The translations under genes were made by a program, and so were the position numbers. A DNA stretch of 64,000 nt. It comes from CAWAND01 sp963727915. GTDB lineage: Bacteria > Chloroflexota > Anaerolineae > Anaerolineales > E44-bin32. The notes under the pieces are model-generated. The model saw only the letters and a list, made by a program, of their open reading frames with translations, was not told where the DNA came from and did not search any database. Location: NCBI GenBank assembly GCA_963727915.1, contig CAVSID010000002.1, positions 124,001 to 188,000 on the forward strand, given 5' to 3'. Of this stretch, positions 9,381 through 20,567 are shown one piece after another (the stretch's first letter is position 1; every line of letters begins with the position of its first letter).

Positions 9381-10987
9381 CGGCCGAGGAGCGGCGCTGG
9401 GTCTGGTGGTTTGCAGCGGCTGTGGCGGTTGTCACCAGCCTTCCGTACCTGGCGGCCGTGTTGGCGCCGCACCCGGGTTGGGCTTTCTCGGGGTTTGTGT
9501 TCGGTGTCGACGACGGCAATTCCTACATCGCCAAGCTGCGGGCCGGGGCGATGGGCGCCTGGTTGTTTAAGACCCCATACACGACGTTTCCCCAAGCTGG
9601 CTCGCCAGTCTTTCTCCCCTATCTGCTGTTGGGGAAACTGGCCGGCTTCCATCCGTCCCACACTGCCCTGGCAATCATCTACCAGGCCTTTCGCCTGGCC
9701 GTTATTCCGCTTTGTGTGATGGCGACCTACCGCTTTGTGGCGCTGTTCGTCCCCTCGGCAACATGGCGCCGATGGGTCACAGCACTGGCCACAGTCGGTG
9801 GCGGATTGGGTTGGCTGGTCCTGGCGATATGGCCGTCCGCCATGTCATCGGGTCTCCCGCTGAGCTTCATTTCCCCTGAAACGTTCGGGTTCCTCGCCTT
9901 CTACGGCCTGCCGCACCTTGTGCTGGCGCGTGGCCTGCTCCTGTTTGGGCTGACGGCCTATATCGAAGCCCGAGCTGGGCTGACCAGCTTCTGGCGGGCC
10001 GGCCTGTGGTTGATCGGCGTAGCACTCGTCCAACCGATTGACTTGGTGCCGGCCGGGGCCGTGATGGGAGGGATGGCCTTGACCGAGATGGCCAGTGTGC
10101 GGGGCAGTTCGGCAATGTGGGGGTCAGTCAAGCGGGAAGCATCCAGGTTGGGCCAGGTGTGGCTGCCAGCGTTGCCGGTGATCGTTACCCTGGGATTGAG
10201 TCTCGTGTTTGATCCCTACATGAGAATATGGGGGTCGCAGAATCGGCTGGAGTCGCCCCCGGCAGCATATTATCTCGTCGCCTTTGGTGCGGTGATCGTG
10301 CCAGCCGTCGCAGGCGGCTGGCAGTCTGTCAGGTCAAGACTATCAGTGAGCAGACTGGTACCCCTTGTCTGGGTCCTCCTTCTCCCGGCGCTTGTCTACG
10401 CCCCAATCACGGTGCAGCGCCGGTTGGCGGAAGGCTCTTGGGTGGCGTGGCTGATCCTTGCCGCCATGGGTCTGGACGGGCTCCAGCACCGCTGGCAAGG
10501 CTCGATCAGGTATGGCGTGCTCGCGCTCAGCCTACCCGCCGGTGTGATCCTGGTGGCGGGGGGGCTAAGAACGGCGTTCAATCCTGCCCGCCCGGCATTT
10601 CTGCCGGCAGATACCGCGTCGGCCCTGGCGCAGCTTTCACTGGTTGCCCCGGAGGATTCCGTGCTCTTGGCGTCCCTGCCTGTGGCCAACGCCGCCCCCG
10701 CCTGGGCCGGCGTGCGCGTCCCGGTTGGGCACGGTCCGGAGAGCGCTGGGCATGATCTCGAGCGCCAGAAGGTTGAGGCATTCTACGGGGGCCAAATGAA
10801 TCTCGGAGCGCAGGAGGCCTATTTGGCCAGCCACGGGATCAATTTCGTCTTCTACGGGCCCGATGAGAGAAAGCTCGGGAGCTGGGTCCCGGCCGACCTG
10901 CCAGGGTTGCGGCTTGTCGTTTCCAGTGCCGATACGAGTATCTACCAGGTTGGCTCGGTGATAGCCGACGTGGGAAAGCGCCGATGA
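9377..10987 (+). CDS. Multispanning GT-C-like membrane protein, copy 2
   Basis: About 537 residues, intact. It starts at a GTG that overlaps the stop of the preceding YfhO gene; the frame is open further upstream only because of the indel there. It has the same architecture as the gene at 5645: a first helix, an acidic loop (FGVDDGNSYIAKLRAG), about ten helices and a soluble C-terminal tail with the paired motifs SHGINFVFYGPDE and SADTSIYQVGS. This tail may be the shared substrate or partner-binding part of this pair. It ends with an ATGA overlap into the second YfhO gene. Confidence 0.75.
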   Translation: MTAEERRWVWWFAAAVAVVTSLPYLAAVLAPHPGWAFSGFVFGVDDGNSYIAKLRAGAMGAWLFKTPYTTFPQAGSPVFLPYLLLGKLAGFHPSHTALAIIYQAFRLAVIPLCVMATYRFVALFVPSATWRRWVTALATVGGGLGWLVLAIWPSAMSSGLPLSFISPETFGFLAFYGLPHLVLARGLLLFGLTAYIEARAGLTSFWRAGLWLIGVALVQPIDLVPAGAVMGGMALTEMASVRGSSAMWGSVKREASRLGQVWLPALPVIVTLGLSLVFDPYMRIWGSQNRLESPPAAYYLVAFGAVIVPAVAGGWQSVRSRLSVSRLVPLVWVLLLPALVYAPITVQRRLAEGSWVAWLILAAMGLDGLQHRWQGSIRYGVLALSLPAGVILVAGGLRTAFNPARPAFLPADTASALAQLSLVAPEDSVLLASLPVANAAPAWAGVRVPVGHGPESAGHDLERQKVEAFYGGQMNLGAQEAYLASHGINFVFYGPDERKLGSWVPADLPGLRLVVSSADTSIYQVGSVIADVGKRR

Positions 10988-13287
10988 ACAGGGTTCGGGA
11001 AGGCCGATCAATTCTCGAGCGCCTTCCGGTGAGATGGTGGGTGGTTCTGGTGATCGCCCTCGGCCCGTTGTGTTTGTTCGGGCCAAGCATGGTGGAGGGT
11101 CGGGTCCTGTTTTGGGGGACGCCGATCTTGCAGTTCGTCCCCTGGCGTCAGTTCGCGCTCTCAACCGTGCTTGCCGGGCACCTCCCGCTCTGGAATCCTC
11201 TGGTTGGCTTGGGTGCACCCCTGCTTGGCCAACTATCAATCGGCGTTGCTCTACCCTCCCAATTGGATCCAAGCCTTGGTGGGAGTCGCTTGGGGACAGG
11301 CGCTGTTGGTGATGGTTCATCTTGTGTGGGCTGGCCTCGGCATGGCCTGCCTCAGCCGGCGGATCAACTTAGGGTGGCTGGCAGCGTTGGTGTCTGGCCT
11401 GGCATTCAGTCTGTCCGGCTATCTTGTGGCCCGGAGCGGATTCCTGTCGATCAACGCCAGCGTCGCCTGGCTCCCCTGGGTGATAGTGGGGGTAGATCAA
11501 GTGGTGCGCCAGGATGGGGAAGGACGGTTTCCACTTCCAGAGCGCTGGTCATTTGTTCTGGCTGTCGGCGCCTTCACTGGTCAGTGGCTGGCTGGACATG
11601 CCCAGGTTGCCTGGTATACGCTGCTCCTTGCCCTTGTTTGGGCGGTGTGGCGGGCGCCCTCGAGGACTCGGGCGAAGCGCTTGGGCAGGCGCGGTCGGAA
11701 GGTTGGCGCCTGTATTGGCGTTGAGTTTCTGCCTGGCGGCGCCCCAATTGCTACCGACCCTCGAATACACTGCGCACTCGCAGAGGGCAACCGCCGTCAG
11801 CCGGGACCTGGCCATGACCTATTCCTTTTGGCCTTGGCGTTTGTCCGGACTGTTGGCGCCCAACCTATTCGGATCGCCGGTCACAGGGGACTACTGGGGA
11901 TATGGCAACTTCTGGGAGGATGCGATCTATGTCGGTGTGATCCCCCTGTGCCTAGCCCTGGCCGCCATCTTCCAGGGGTTGCGCGGGAGGGGCAGACAGC
12001 CCGGCCTGGTCCGTCTGCTGGCGGGGATCGGCCTCTTCTCATGGGTCATTGCATTGGGAAAGAACACGCCCTTCTTCCCCTTTCTCTACGATCATGTGCC
12101 GACCTTCTCCCTGTTCCAGGCGCCCACAAGGTGGAACCTATGGCTGGTATTCGCTTTCAGCCTGCTGGCCGGGATAGGTATCGATGCATGGGGCGTTGCC
12201 CGGGGGCGTGCTCTCTACTGGCTCCGCCTGGGAACGGCTGGGGCCGTGGCCGTCGCACTCGGCGCTGGTGTGGCGTCTGTGGCGCTCAAGGATGTTCACC
12301 CAACATTCATCACCGCCACGGCGGTGAGCGGGGTCTGGCTCGCCGCAGCTGGGATACTGGCTTTGACCGTGCGAGACGCGCCTGGCCGCATCTGGAAGGC
12401 CGGGGTGATCGGGGTCGTGGTGGTCGACTTGACTCTCGTCAGGGGTCGGGCTCAATCCGTTCGGCTCGCCCTACCTGTATGCGCCGGCGTCCGCCTTGCG
12501 AGGGCAGCTGCCGAATGGCAGCCGCCTCTACATGAGCCCCCAGGTGGAGTATCAGTTCAAGTACGAGACGGTGTTTCGTTTCGATACCTTTATGCCAACC
12601 GTGGATTTTCGCCGCGTCTCGGATGACGGTCTTCCGAACGCGCCCATGTCATCCGGAGTAGCGTCGGTCAACAATTTCGATCCGATCCTTCCGGCGCGCT
12701 TCAAGACCTGGATGAATGTCGTCTCAGGCATGCCCTCAACCCAGCTGGCCTCGTGGCTCGACGCCATGGACGTCGGCCTGGCCGCCACGGCGCTAGACGC
12801 CGATGGCCTACCAGTGTACGTGGTTCGCCAGCCCCTCGGACGCGCCTGGTTCGTCGGCCAAATCCAAAGTGTCAGCACGGGGCAGGCGGCGCTGGAGGCT
12901 GTCTCAGACCGTGATTTCGATCCGTCGATCCAGGCGGTGGTCGAGAGTACGGACCTCAAGGCGGCGGATAGCCAGGGCGGGGCGGGCAGCGTTGCACCCA
13001 TCCCTACGAGTGACCCCAATAGGTTTAGTTTTCGAAGCAGCAGCCAAACCGGCGGGTGGCTGGTGGTTTCGGCCACAAACTACCCGGGATGGCAAGCCAG
13101 CGTCGATGGCCAGCCCGCCCAACTCTACACGGCCGACTATGTTCTTTCTGCTCTTTGGGTGCCGGCTGGGCAGCACGAAGTCACTCTGTCCTACCACAGC
13201 CTGCCGTTCGACCTGGGTTTGCTGCTGGCGTTCGGTGGACTGCTGATCATGGTGATTTGGGTTGGAAAGAGGAGGAGGCAGGCATGA
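10984..13287 (+). CDS. YfhO-family membrane protein, copy 2
   Basis: Merged across three shifts (near 11220, 11680 and 12470), about 768 residues. The family motifs are clear: GTPILQFVPWRQ, LPLWNPLVGLGAP and ANYQSALLYPPNW at the N-terminus, HAQVAWY and FWEDAIYVG in the membrane core, FQAPTRWNLWLVF, and the terminal soluble module SATNYPGWQASVDGQPAQLY with AGQHEVTLSYHSLP before the last helix. Function is presumed to be glycosyl transfer at the outer face of the membrane, as for other YfhO proteins. It is about as divergent from copy 1 as the GT-C copies are from each other. It ends in an ATGA overlap with the next gene. Confidence 0.8.
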
Positions 13288-14374
13288 GGTCCCGCTGGCC
13301 CCTGGTGCTGGGACTGGCTGTCGCCCTGTTCTACACAGTGTGGCGACTTTCCCTGGTCAGCTGGAACGCTGCCGGTTTGGCGCAGATCGGGACCCAATAC
13401 TCCGAAGGCGTTGCGTCGGGAAGTGAAGGGTACGACGGGCAATTCGCTTACTACATTGCCTTGATCCCCGATCCCAACGTGGTCGATGTCTATCTGGACG
13501 TCCCAGCCTACCGTTATCAGCGGATCCTTCTACCTGGGCTTCGCCTGGCTGCTGGTCCTGGGCCAGGAGGGGCTTGTTGGCTGGGGTCTGCTGATAGTCA
13601 ACTTGCTGGGCTATGCCTTGGGTCTGTGGGCTGTGATGGCCGTCCTCCAGGATGCGGGTAAGCCAACTGCCTACGCGCTGGGATTTGGCCTGTGGGTGGG
13701 TTTCATAGGTGGCGTGGGGCTCGACCTCAACGAACCGCTGGCCTATGGATTGGCAGCAGCTGCCTGGTTGGCGGTTACACGCCGCCGATTTGCCCTGGCG
13801 GCGATCGCCTTTTCGCTGGCAGCGCTGGCGAAAGAGACCACGCTTGTCTTCTGGGCAGCTGCCGCGCTAGCGATCTGGCTTCACAGGGACCGGCCGACCG
13901 GGGCCAGGCTGTGGGTGCTCGTTCCGGGCGTTGTCTGGTTAGGCTGGCAAGCTTACTTGTGGCAGGTCTTCGGCCAACCCGGGTTTGGCAGCGGCGGCGC
14001 CATGTCGACGGCCTTCGAGTTGGTTCCCTTCATGGGTTTGGCAAGAGTGGGTCATGGTGGATTTCCGCGTGTTGCTGCTTTATCTGGTGATTTTTGGCCC
14101 GGCCATCCTTTTTCCAACCTTGTGGGGCCTGTGGGCGGCAGTCCGCCGTTGGCTGGCTGGCGACCGGTCAGCGGAAGCGCTTTCGCTGGTTCTAAATGCC
14201 GCCGTGATTGTCTTCTTGCCTTTTTCAACTTTCCGGGAGCCGTTTGGTTTGGTGCGTGTTGCCACAGGCCTGGTCCTGGCCGTGATTATCTTCGCGTCGA
14301 CGTTCGGCATCCGGCGCGCCCTGAACTACAGCCTCTTCTGGAGCGCGTACCTGTTCATGCTCATTCGGAGCTGA
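13284..14374 (+). CDS. Multispanning membrane protein, glycosyltransferase-like
   Basis: Merged across shifts near 13520 and 14030, about 364 residues. It has one N-terminal helix, then GSEGYDGQFAYYIALIPDP, a D/Q-containing loop typical of bacterial GT-C-like polysaccharide proteins, then about eight helices (including LGYALGLWAVMAVL and RRFALAAIAFSLAALAKETT) and a C-terminal pair ending IRRALNYSLFWSAYLFML. I cannot assign a precise family. As the last of five genes joined by four-base overlaps, it probably works in the same envelope-glycan pathway as its neighbours. Confidence 0.65.
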
Positions 14375-14391
14375 TTGCCTGCGGCGGGCAG

Positions 14392-14418
14392 TTGGTGCCG
14401 GGCTATCACGGTTAGAAT
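14392..14418 (+). promoter_or_regulatory. Probable promoter of the moxR operon
   Basis: TTGGTG and TAGAAT are separated by a short 15-base spacer, and a second -10-like TAGACT follows at 14424. The resulting leader of about 100 bases holds a possible mini-reading frame of 11 codons starting at GTG 14438. No other feature was seen before the ribosome site GAGGAGA of moxR. Confidence 0.35.
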
Positions 14419-14524
14419 GGACATAGACTCCAACCGCGTGAACCTGTTACCGGCGGACCGAGTAGGTAGTTAGGAGCGCGCTGAGGGCGCCCCGCGGACC
14501 AGCACCTGCCCTCGAGGAGAGACC

Positions 14525-15471
14525 ATGCAGGATATCAAGTCGCTTGCGGATCGAGTTATCGAAAATGTCGAGAAGGTGATAGTGGGCAAGACGGACTCGG
14601 TCCGTCTGACGGTTGTGGGCCTTCTCTGCCAAGGGCATCTGCTGATAGAGGACGTGCCAGGCACAGGCAAGACGATGCTTGCAAAGAGCTTGGCGCGTTC
14701 GCTTGGTTGCTCGTTCAACCGCATCCAGTTCACACCCGACATGCTGCCCAGTGACGTGACCGGTGTGTCCATCTTCAACCAAAAGGCGCAGGAATTCGAG
14801 TTTCGTCCCGGGCCGATCATGGCCCAGATTGTGCTCACCGATGAGATCAACCGGGCCACGCCCAAAACGCAGGCCGCCCTACTGGAGGCGATGGAGGAGC
14901 GGCAGGTCACGGTGGACGGAATCACGCATACGTTGCCTCGGCCCTTCATGGTGCTGGCCACGCAGAACCCGATTGAGTACGAGGGCACTTTCCCATTGCC
15001 CGAGGCGCAGATGGACCGCTTCCTGCTCCGAATCAGTCTCGGCTATCCAGCGCCTCACGACGAGGTGCACATGATGGAGAGGCAGCAACTCGTCCACCCG
15101 GTGGACGAGTTGACTCAAGTGGTGGACGCTGAGGAACTCCTGCTCGCACAGGATCAGGTTAGGCAGGTAAGGTTACTCAGGAAGTTAAGCGGTACATCGT
15201 CGACATCGTGACCGACACCCGAAATCATCGAGAGGTGTATCTTGGGGCGAGCCCCCGAGGCAGCCTGGCGATGCTCAGAGGGGCGCAAGCCGTAGCCGCC
15301 ATGGTGGGACGGGACTACGTTATCCCCGACGACGTGAAGTCGATCGCCATGTCTGCCCTGGCGCATCGGGTGATCGTGGGCTCGGCGGCCAGGATCCGTG
15401 AGATCGATTCACGAGAAATCGTCAAAGAGATTCTCGAGCAAATCCCCGTCCCTGGGGGCGAGATGGCTTGA
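14525..15471 (+). CDS. MoxR-family AAA+ ATPase
   Basis: Cytoplasmic chaperone-like AAA+ ATPase, about 315 residues after joining two frames near 15170. Walker A is EDVPGTGKTMLAK (about residues 42-54), Walker B with sensor is VLTDEINRATPKTQAALLEAM, and the sensor-1 region is MVLATQNPIEYEGTFPLPEAQ. The C-terminal lid has ASPRGSLAMLRGAQAVA and SALAHRVIV. MoxR ATPases typically pair with DUF58 and von Willebrand proteins to mature or insert partners at the envelope. The DUF58 gene follows directly with a TGATG overlap. The start ATG has a GAGGAGA ribosome site. Confidence 0.92.
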
Positions 15472-16792
15472 TGGCGCCTAGAACCCGGGTCGTCATCGTC
15501 CTGGCATCCCTCAGTCTGGCAGCGGCGGTCATCTCGGGGCGCCAATTGTTCTTCAACCTGACCTATGCCTGGGTGGCCCTGCTGGCGGTAGCTTTCGTCT
15601 GGTCACGCATGGCCGGCGCGGGGCTGCATCTGCGGCGAGAACCCCTTTCGACACGGGGACAGGTCGGCCACATCTTTCGTGAGCGTTTCTACCTGCACAA
15701 CGACAGCCGGTGGACCAAGCTTTGGGTCGAGATTGGGGACCTGACCCGCATCCCCGGCTACCGTGCGACGGCCCTGACCGGACTAGGCTTGGTGGGACCC
15801 TCGGATCTCATCGGACACCAGGGATCCTACGTAGCCGATAATCTCGGCCGCGGCCAAACCGAGAGTTGGGACGTAAGGACGATTTGCACGCGGCGGGGGC
15901 GCTATCCGCTGGGTCCAACCGAGATCCGGACCAGCGACCCATTCGGGCTGTTCCCAATCATCCGGCGTCATTCAGTGCGCCAGAACATCGTCATCCTACC
16001 GCCCATCGTACGTCTTCGCGCCTTGGGCGTCCCAAGTGGGCGTCTCTCCGGCGGCGAAGCCATCCACCAGCAAACTCACCAGCTCACGCCGAATGCGTCC
16101 ACGATCCGCGAATATGCGCCGGGCGATAGCCTGAACAGGATTCATTGGAAGTCGACCGCCCGCATGCGGCGGCTGATCGCCAAAGAGTTCGAGTTTGATC
16201 CGTTGGCGGATGTTTGGGTGCTGGTGGACGTCTGGCATCGGGCCCACCATGAAGGCGACCGGCTCCATAGCCGCACTTCACCATACGCAGGGCCCCTTTC
16301 CGTCCCCCGATGATCCGACCGCCGGCCTGCCTCAGTCGACGATGGATTACGCCGTCACAATTGCTGCCTCTCTTGGCCTTCCATTTCATCCAGAATGATC
16401 GCAACGTCGGGCTGATCGCCTACGGGCGATCACGCCTGGTCATGCAGCCGAGCAGAGGACAGTCCCAGCTTCAGAAGATCCTCGAAACGTTGGCGGTGAT
16501 CGATGCCGATGGTAACTACCCGGTTGACGAAGTGGCTAAGATCGAAATGCCGCGCATCCCTCGCAGCACGACTGTCTTCTTGGTTTCTCCGTCTTCGGAT
16601 CCGGAGGTCGTCGAGGCGGCGACAGCGTTTCGAGCGCTTCACAGAAATCCCCACCTGATCTTGATCGAGCCAAGCTCCTTCGGCGCCCGTGAAGGCAACG
16701 CCGCCCTGGCCAAGGAGGCTGCCCGGCGCGGCATTCGGACGACACTCGTCGAGTATGGAGAATCTCTCCCGGCCGCCTTGCGGTCGGTGTGA
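15471..16792 (+). CDS. DUF58 domain-containing membrane protein
   Basis: About 440 residues joined across shifts near 16270 and 16385. Two N-terminal helices (VIVLASLSLAAAVIS and YAWVALLAVAFVW) are followed by a beta-rich segment and the DUF58 signature IREYAPGDSLNRIHWKSTAR. A vWA-like alpha/beta tail follows, including GLIAYGRSRL and RSTTVFLVSPSSDPEVV. DUF58 proteins are the partners of MoxR ATPases. The usual third member of the locus, a transglutaminase-like protein, is absent here. The ATG shares bases with the moxR stop; a TTG three bases earlier is the alternative start. Confidence 0.9.
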
Positions 16793-16821
16793 CCTTCCCT
16801 GGCAACTTCCAACGGGAGTGT

Positions 16822-16827
16822 TATTAT
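16822..16827 (+). promoter_or_regulatory. -10 box before the spermidine-synthase-like gene
   Basis: TATTAT lies 28 bases before the GTG start, which also has a GGGAG ribosome site. No convincing -35 was found. This suggests the gene can be transcribed separately from moxR-DUF58. Confidence 0.35.
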
Positions 16828-16855
16828 CAACGGGTTGCCACCCGGGAGATTAGCC

Positions 16856-18419
16856 GTGCGTAGGAATATGTTGCTGGTGTCGGTCTTTGCCGCCGGGATG
16901 ACATCCCTGGGCGTTGAGCTCTCCGCATCGAGGCTGCTCGGGAATGTTTTCGGAACGACCAATTTGGTCTGGGCCAACATCATCGGCTTGATCCTCGTCT
17001 ACCTAACCGCAGGGTATTTCCTTGGCGGGCAGTGGGCAGACCGATCGCCATTTGAGTCGACCTACTACCGCATTTTGATTTGGGCGGGGTTCACTTCCGG
17101 ACTTGTGCCAATGGTGTCCCGGCCCGTACTCCGCATGGCCGCTCAAGCCGTGGAGAAGCTCGACGCAGCCGTGATGGCCGGGTCGTTCATCTCCGTGTTG
17201 GTGCTCTTTGTGGTCCCCGTGACCCTTTTGGGCTGCATTTCGCCATTTGCCATCCGCTTGGCGATTAAGGACAAGGAGCACGCTGGCAGCGTCTCGGGCA
17301 GGATCTATGCTTTGTCGACGCTCGGTTCGATCGTGGGGACGTTCCTGCCGGTCCTATGGCTCATTCCCAGCATTGGCACGGCGCGCACGTTTCTGGTGTT
17401 TTCCTTCAGTTTGATGCTGGTGGCACTGGTCGGACTGGCCAGTCCGAGCGGCGTTCCGCCGTCGTCTGCCTCTTGATGCCGTTGGCGCTGCTCGGGTTGG
17501 CGTGGTGGAGCCTGCGGGGGCCGATCAAGCAGGCGCAGGGCCAGATCTTTGAGGATGAATCGGCCTACAACTACATCCAGGTGATCCAGTCCGGGGACAC
17601 GCGCTACTTGATGCTCAACGAAGGACAGGCGGTGCACTCGGTCTACATCCCGAACCAGATCGAGACTTTTGGGACATGGGACTATTTCCTGGCGGCGCCA
17701 TATTTCAATGACCCTGTTGCGACCCCTCGGCGGCCTACGCGAGTTGGGATTGTCGGCTTGGCGGCCGGGACCATTGCCCAACAGTACACGGCCGTCTTTG
17801 GGGACGTCCCCATCGACGGCTGGGAAATTGACCCGGAGATCATTCAGGTCGGCCGCCAGTTCTTCGCCATGACCGAGCCCAATCTGAACGCCATCGCTTC
17901 CGACGGCCGATGGGGCCTGGATCACAGCTCCTACAAGTACAGCGTGATCGCCGTCGACGCCTACCGCCCGCCCTACATCCCGTGGCACCTCACGACGCAG
18001 CAGTTTTTCACGATCGTGGCGGATCATCTGACGGATGATGGGGTGCTGGTGATCAACGTCGGGCGTACACCGACGGATCGGCGACTGATCGATGCTATGG
18101 TGGGCACGATCGGCTCGGTGTTCCCTTCGGTATATGTTGTGGACGTGCCGGGGACATTCAACAGCATCGTGTATGCCACACGACAGCCAACTCAGTCCGG
18201 GGAACCTGCGTTTGAATCTGGCGCGTTTGGAACAATCCGGAGCGCCGGCCGTGCTGCTGGACGTGCTGCAGAAAGGCGTGGCCGGTCTTCCAGCCGACTC
18301 CGGTTTCCGACGTGGTCTTCACTGACGACCGCGCCCCGGTAGAGCAGCTCGTGAACTCAATTGTCATCCGTTTCATCCTTGGAGAAGGGGTGGGTAGCAT
18401 GCAGGGAGCGCTCAACTGA
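16856..18419 (+). CDS. Fused membrane/spermidine-synthase-like protein
   Basis: About 521 residues after joining frames near 17450, 18200 and 18300. The N-terminal half holds about six helices with the family start AAGMTSLGVELSASRLLG and LIGCISPF-like SPFAIRLA. The C-terminal half is a Rossmann methyltransferase-like fold with VGIVGLAAGTIAQQY and GWEIDPEIIQVG, the nucleotide-binding and acidic loops of spermidine synthases, and ends LTDDRAPVEQL-like (FTDDRAPVEQLVN). The enzymatic activity of these membrane-fused forms is mostly untested, so polyamine synthesis is only a possibility. The GTG was chosen for its GGGAG ribosome site. Confidence 0.85.
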
Positions 18420-18420
18420 C

Positions 18421-19158
18421 ATGGAAACTCAACCGTCCAGCCGCCGCCAGTCCCTGGTACTTGGCTTCAGGCTTGCTCTGCAATTGGTCGTTCCCCTGGT
18501 CCTGTTCCTGACCAGCATTCGCCTGACACTGACGCATGCCTACGTGGATGCGGCCTATCGTGTCCCCGGGTTTCCGTCCGACCCCTACGGGTTCACCCAG
18601 CCGGACCGCCTCAAGTGGTCCAAGCTGTCATTGGACTATCTGGTCAACTCGTCCGGCATTGAATTCTTGGCCAATCTGCACTTTCGAAGATGGCACGCCG
18701 ATCTACAATCAGCGCGAGCTGCGCCACATGGCGGATGTAAAGGGCTGACCCAGACCTTTCTTGCCTTGTGGGCGGCCGGCTTGCTCGGCTTGGTGGTGTT
18801 TGGCGTCGTGCTCTGGCGGCTGTCGGGGATGCGCGAACTCTGGCTGGCGCTCCGCACGGGGCCCTATGGACATTGCTCTTGATGGTTGGCCTGGCGCTTG
18901 CTTTCCCTGGTCAGCTTTTCGTTCGTCTTTGTCGGGTTTCCACCACCTCTTCTTCCAGGGTGATACGTGGCTGTTCCTGTACAGCGACACGCTGATCCGA
19001 CTTTTTCCAGAGCGATTTTGGCAGCAGGTGTTTGCCTTCTTGGCGCTGGCCACGTTGGGTGAGGCCGGGCTGGTCTGGTGGCTGGCCTCCTGGGCGCTCA
19101 GGTACGAGGCGCCAACACGCCTACGGCTTCGGACCCTGCCCACAACCCGCACTTGTGA
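18421..19158 (+). CDS. TIGR01906/DUF1461 family integral membrane protein
   Basis: About 246 residues recovered from frames that switch at least four times (near 18685, 18745, 18870 and 18925). The family signature is unmistakable: FHHLFFQGDTWLFLYSDT and LIRLFPERFW, with an upstream segment EDGTPIYNQRELRHMADVK and four hydrophobic helices. Members are of unknown function. It starts two bases after the preceding stop, so it is probably co-transcribed. The exact C-terminus is unclear because frames cross at the end; the stop given coincides with the palindrome at 19153. Confidence 0.75.
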
Positions 19159-19170
19159 GAGATTTCACAA
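19153..19170. promoter_or_regulatory. Palindrome TTGTGA-N6-TCACAA (site 2)
   Basis: Exact match with spacer GAGATT. It overlaps the stop region of the TIGR01906 gene and its centre lies about 72 bases before the proposed ATP-grasp start, a plausible distance for an upstream activator site of the CRP type or for a Rex operator. Confidence 0.55.
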
Positions 19171-19232
19171 AGTCGCCGCTCTCGATCTGCCTGCTGTGGA
19201 ACCTGATCCCGCTACCCGCAGCGGGCCGCAGA

Positions 19233-20504
19233 ATGTCGCCGGCCGGCGAGTGCTGCTATTGATGAGCAGCCGGACCTACCGGGCCGGCGTCTTTCCTCCA
19301 AGCTGCCGAAGTTGCTGGGCGTGTCGGTGGTCGTCGGCACGCAAGCGGAAACCCCACTCGCCGGGCAGGGCGGCTCTGCATGTCGACTTCTCTGACCCTG
19401 AAGGCGCTGCGGATGCCCTCGAAGCCTTTGCCACGGCGACCCCGATCGACGCTGTCGTTCCGGCCGAGGACGATGGCACCTCCTGGCGGCCGAAATCTCG
19501 AGAAGGCTTGGCCTGGTCCATAATCCGCCCGAGGCCGTGGCAGCCGTGCGCGACAAGGCCGCCATGCGAGAGAGCATGGCGGCGGCTCAGCTTCCCGCAC
19601 CCAAGGGATTGCGTATAGACATTGAGGCTGACCCTGAAGAATTGGCTGGGCAGCTCTTCTATCCCAGCGTCCTGAAGCCACGCTTTCTTTCGGGCAGCCA
19701 GGGCGTCATTCGGGTCAACGATCCAAGCGAGTTTGTCTTTGCCTTCAAGCGGGTGCGGCGGCTTGATACAACAGCCTGAGATCCGGCGCTGGCCGAAGAG
19801 TCTGGCGGATAGCCTGTGGTGTGAGGCCTACGTGCCCGGTGACGAAGTGGCCCTGGAAGGGATGCTCCAGGATGGGCGACTCCAGCAGCTGGCCGTCTTC
19901 GACAAACCTGACCCTTTGGAAGGTCCCTACTTCGAAGAGACAATCTATGTGACGCCGTCGCGCCTTCCGACACAGTGATCAAATGCGAGATCGTCGAGAC
20001 ATCCCAACAGGTCGTGCAGGCCATGGGGTTGCGAAATGGACCGGTGCACATCGAGTTGCGCATCAATCCGGGTGGGGTGTATGTGATCGACTTGGCCCCC
20101 CGCTCGATCGGGGGTCTTTGCTCAAAGACCCTTCGCTTCGATGAGGGCAAGTCCCTGGAAGTCCCTCGATCTTGCGCCAGGCTCTTGGCCAGGATGTGCG
20201 GAAGGCGAGACGCGAGGCCTCCGCCGCCGGCGTGATGATGATCCCCATTCCCAACGGCGGGAGACTGCAGGCTGTCTCCGGGAAGCAAGCCGCCAAAGAT
20301 GTGCCAGGTGTGGAGGAGGTGATCATCAGCATCCCCATCGGTGAGATGCTTGTGCCGCTGCCTGAGGGGGGCAGCTACCTTGGCTTCATCTTCGCCCGGT
20401 CGGATGAGCGGATCGAGTCGAAGCGGCTCTCCGTCAGGCCCATGCCAAATTGGCGTTCGACATTGCAGGGTCTAGGGCCATGCGAGTTGCCCCCACGGTT
20501 ATAA
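19233..20504 (+). CDS. ATP-grasp ligase-like protein (heavily frameshifted)
   Basis: About 420 residues pieced together across at least five shifts (near 19245, 19300, 19490, 19765, 19970 and 20165). It begins with a Rossmann-like preATP-grasp part (RRVLLLMSSRTYRAG, ATATPIDAVVPAED). The ATP-grasp core follows, with DKAAMRESMAAAQLPAP, YPSVLKPRFLSGSQGV, CEAYVPGDEVALEG and the metal-binding HIELRINPGGVYVIDLAPR. A C-terminal lid ends GEMLVPLPEGGSYLGFIFAR. This is the carnosine-synthase/BtrJ-like group that forms amide bonds from a carboxylate and an amine using ATP. The substrate is unknown. The natural stop is probably the TAG at 20473 or near it. Confidence 0.72.
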
Positions 20505-20505
20505 T
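20500..20505 (+). promoter_or_regulatory. -10 box of the nfuA-type gene
   Basis: A perfect TATAAT lies about 63 bases before the ATG, which itself has a GGGAGGAG ribosome site. The leader between them shows no obvious structure. No good -35 was seen. Confidence 0.45.
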
Positions 20506-20567
20506 GTCCCCAGGACGGTGGGGCATACCATGGGAATTGGCCCCGGCACGGCGTGGGAGGAGCGGTC

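Noticed and set aside
14438..14473. Eleven-codon leader peptide before moxR
   Set aside because: No ribosome site, no regulatory codon run and no attenuator structure; not supported.
18421..20504. Pseudogene decay of the TIGR01906 and ATP-grasp genes
   Set aside because: Motifs are intact across every shift and no in-frame nonsense or substitution decay is seen; essential genes elsewhere show the same pattern.
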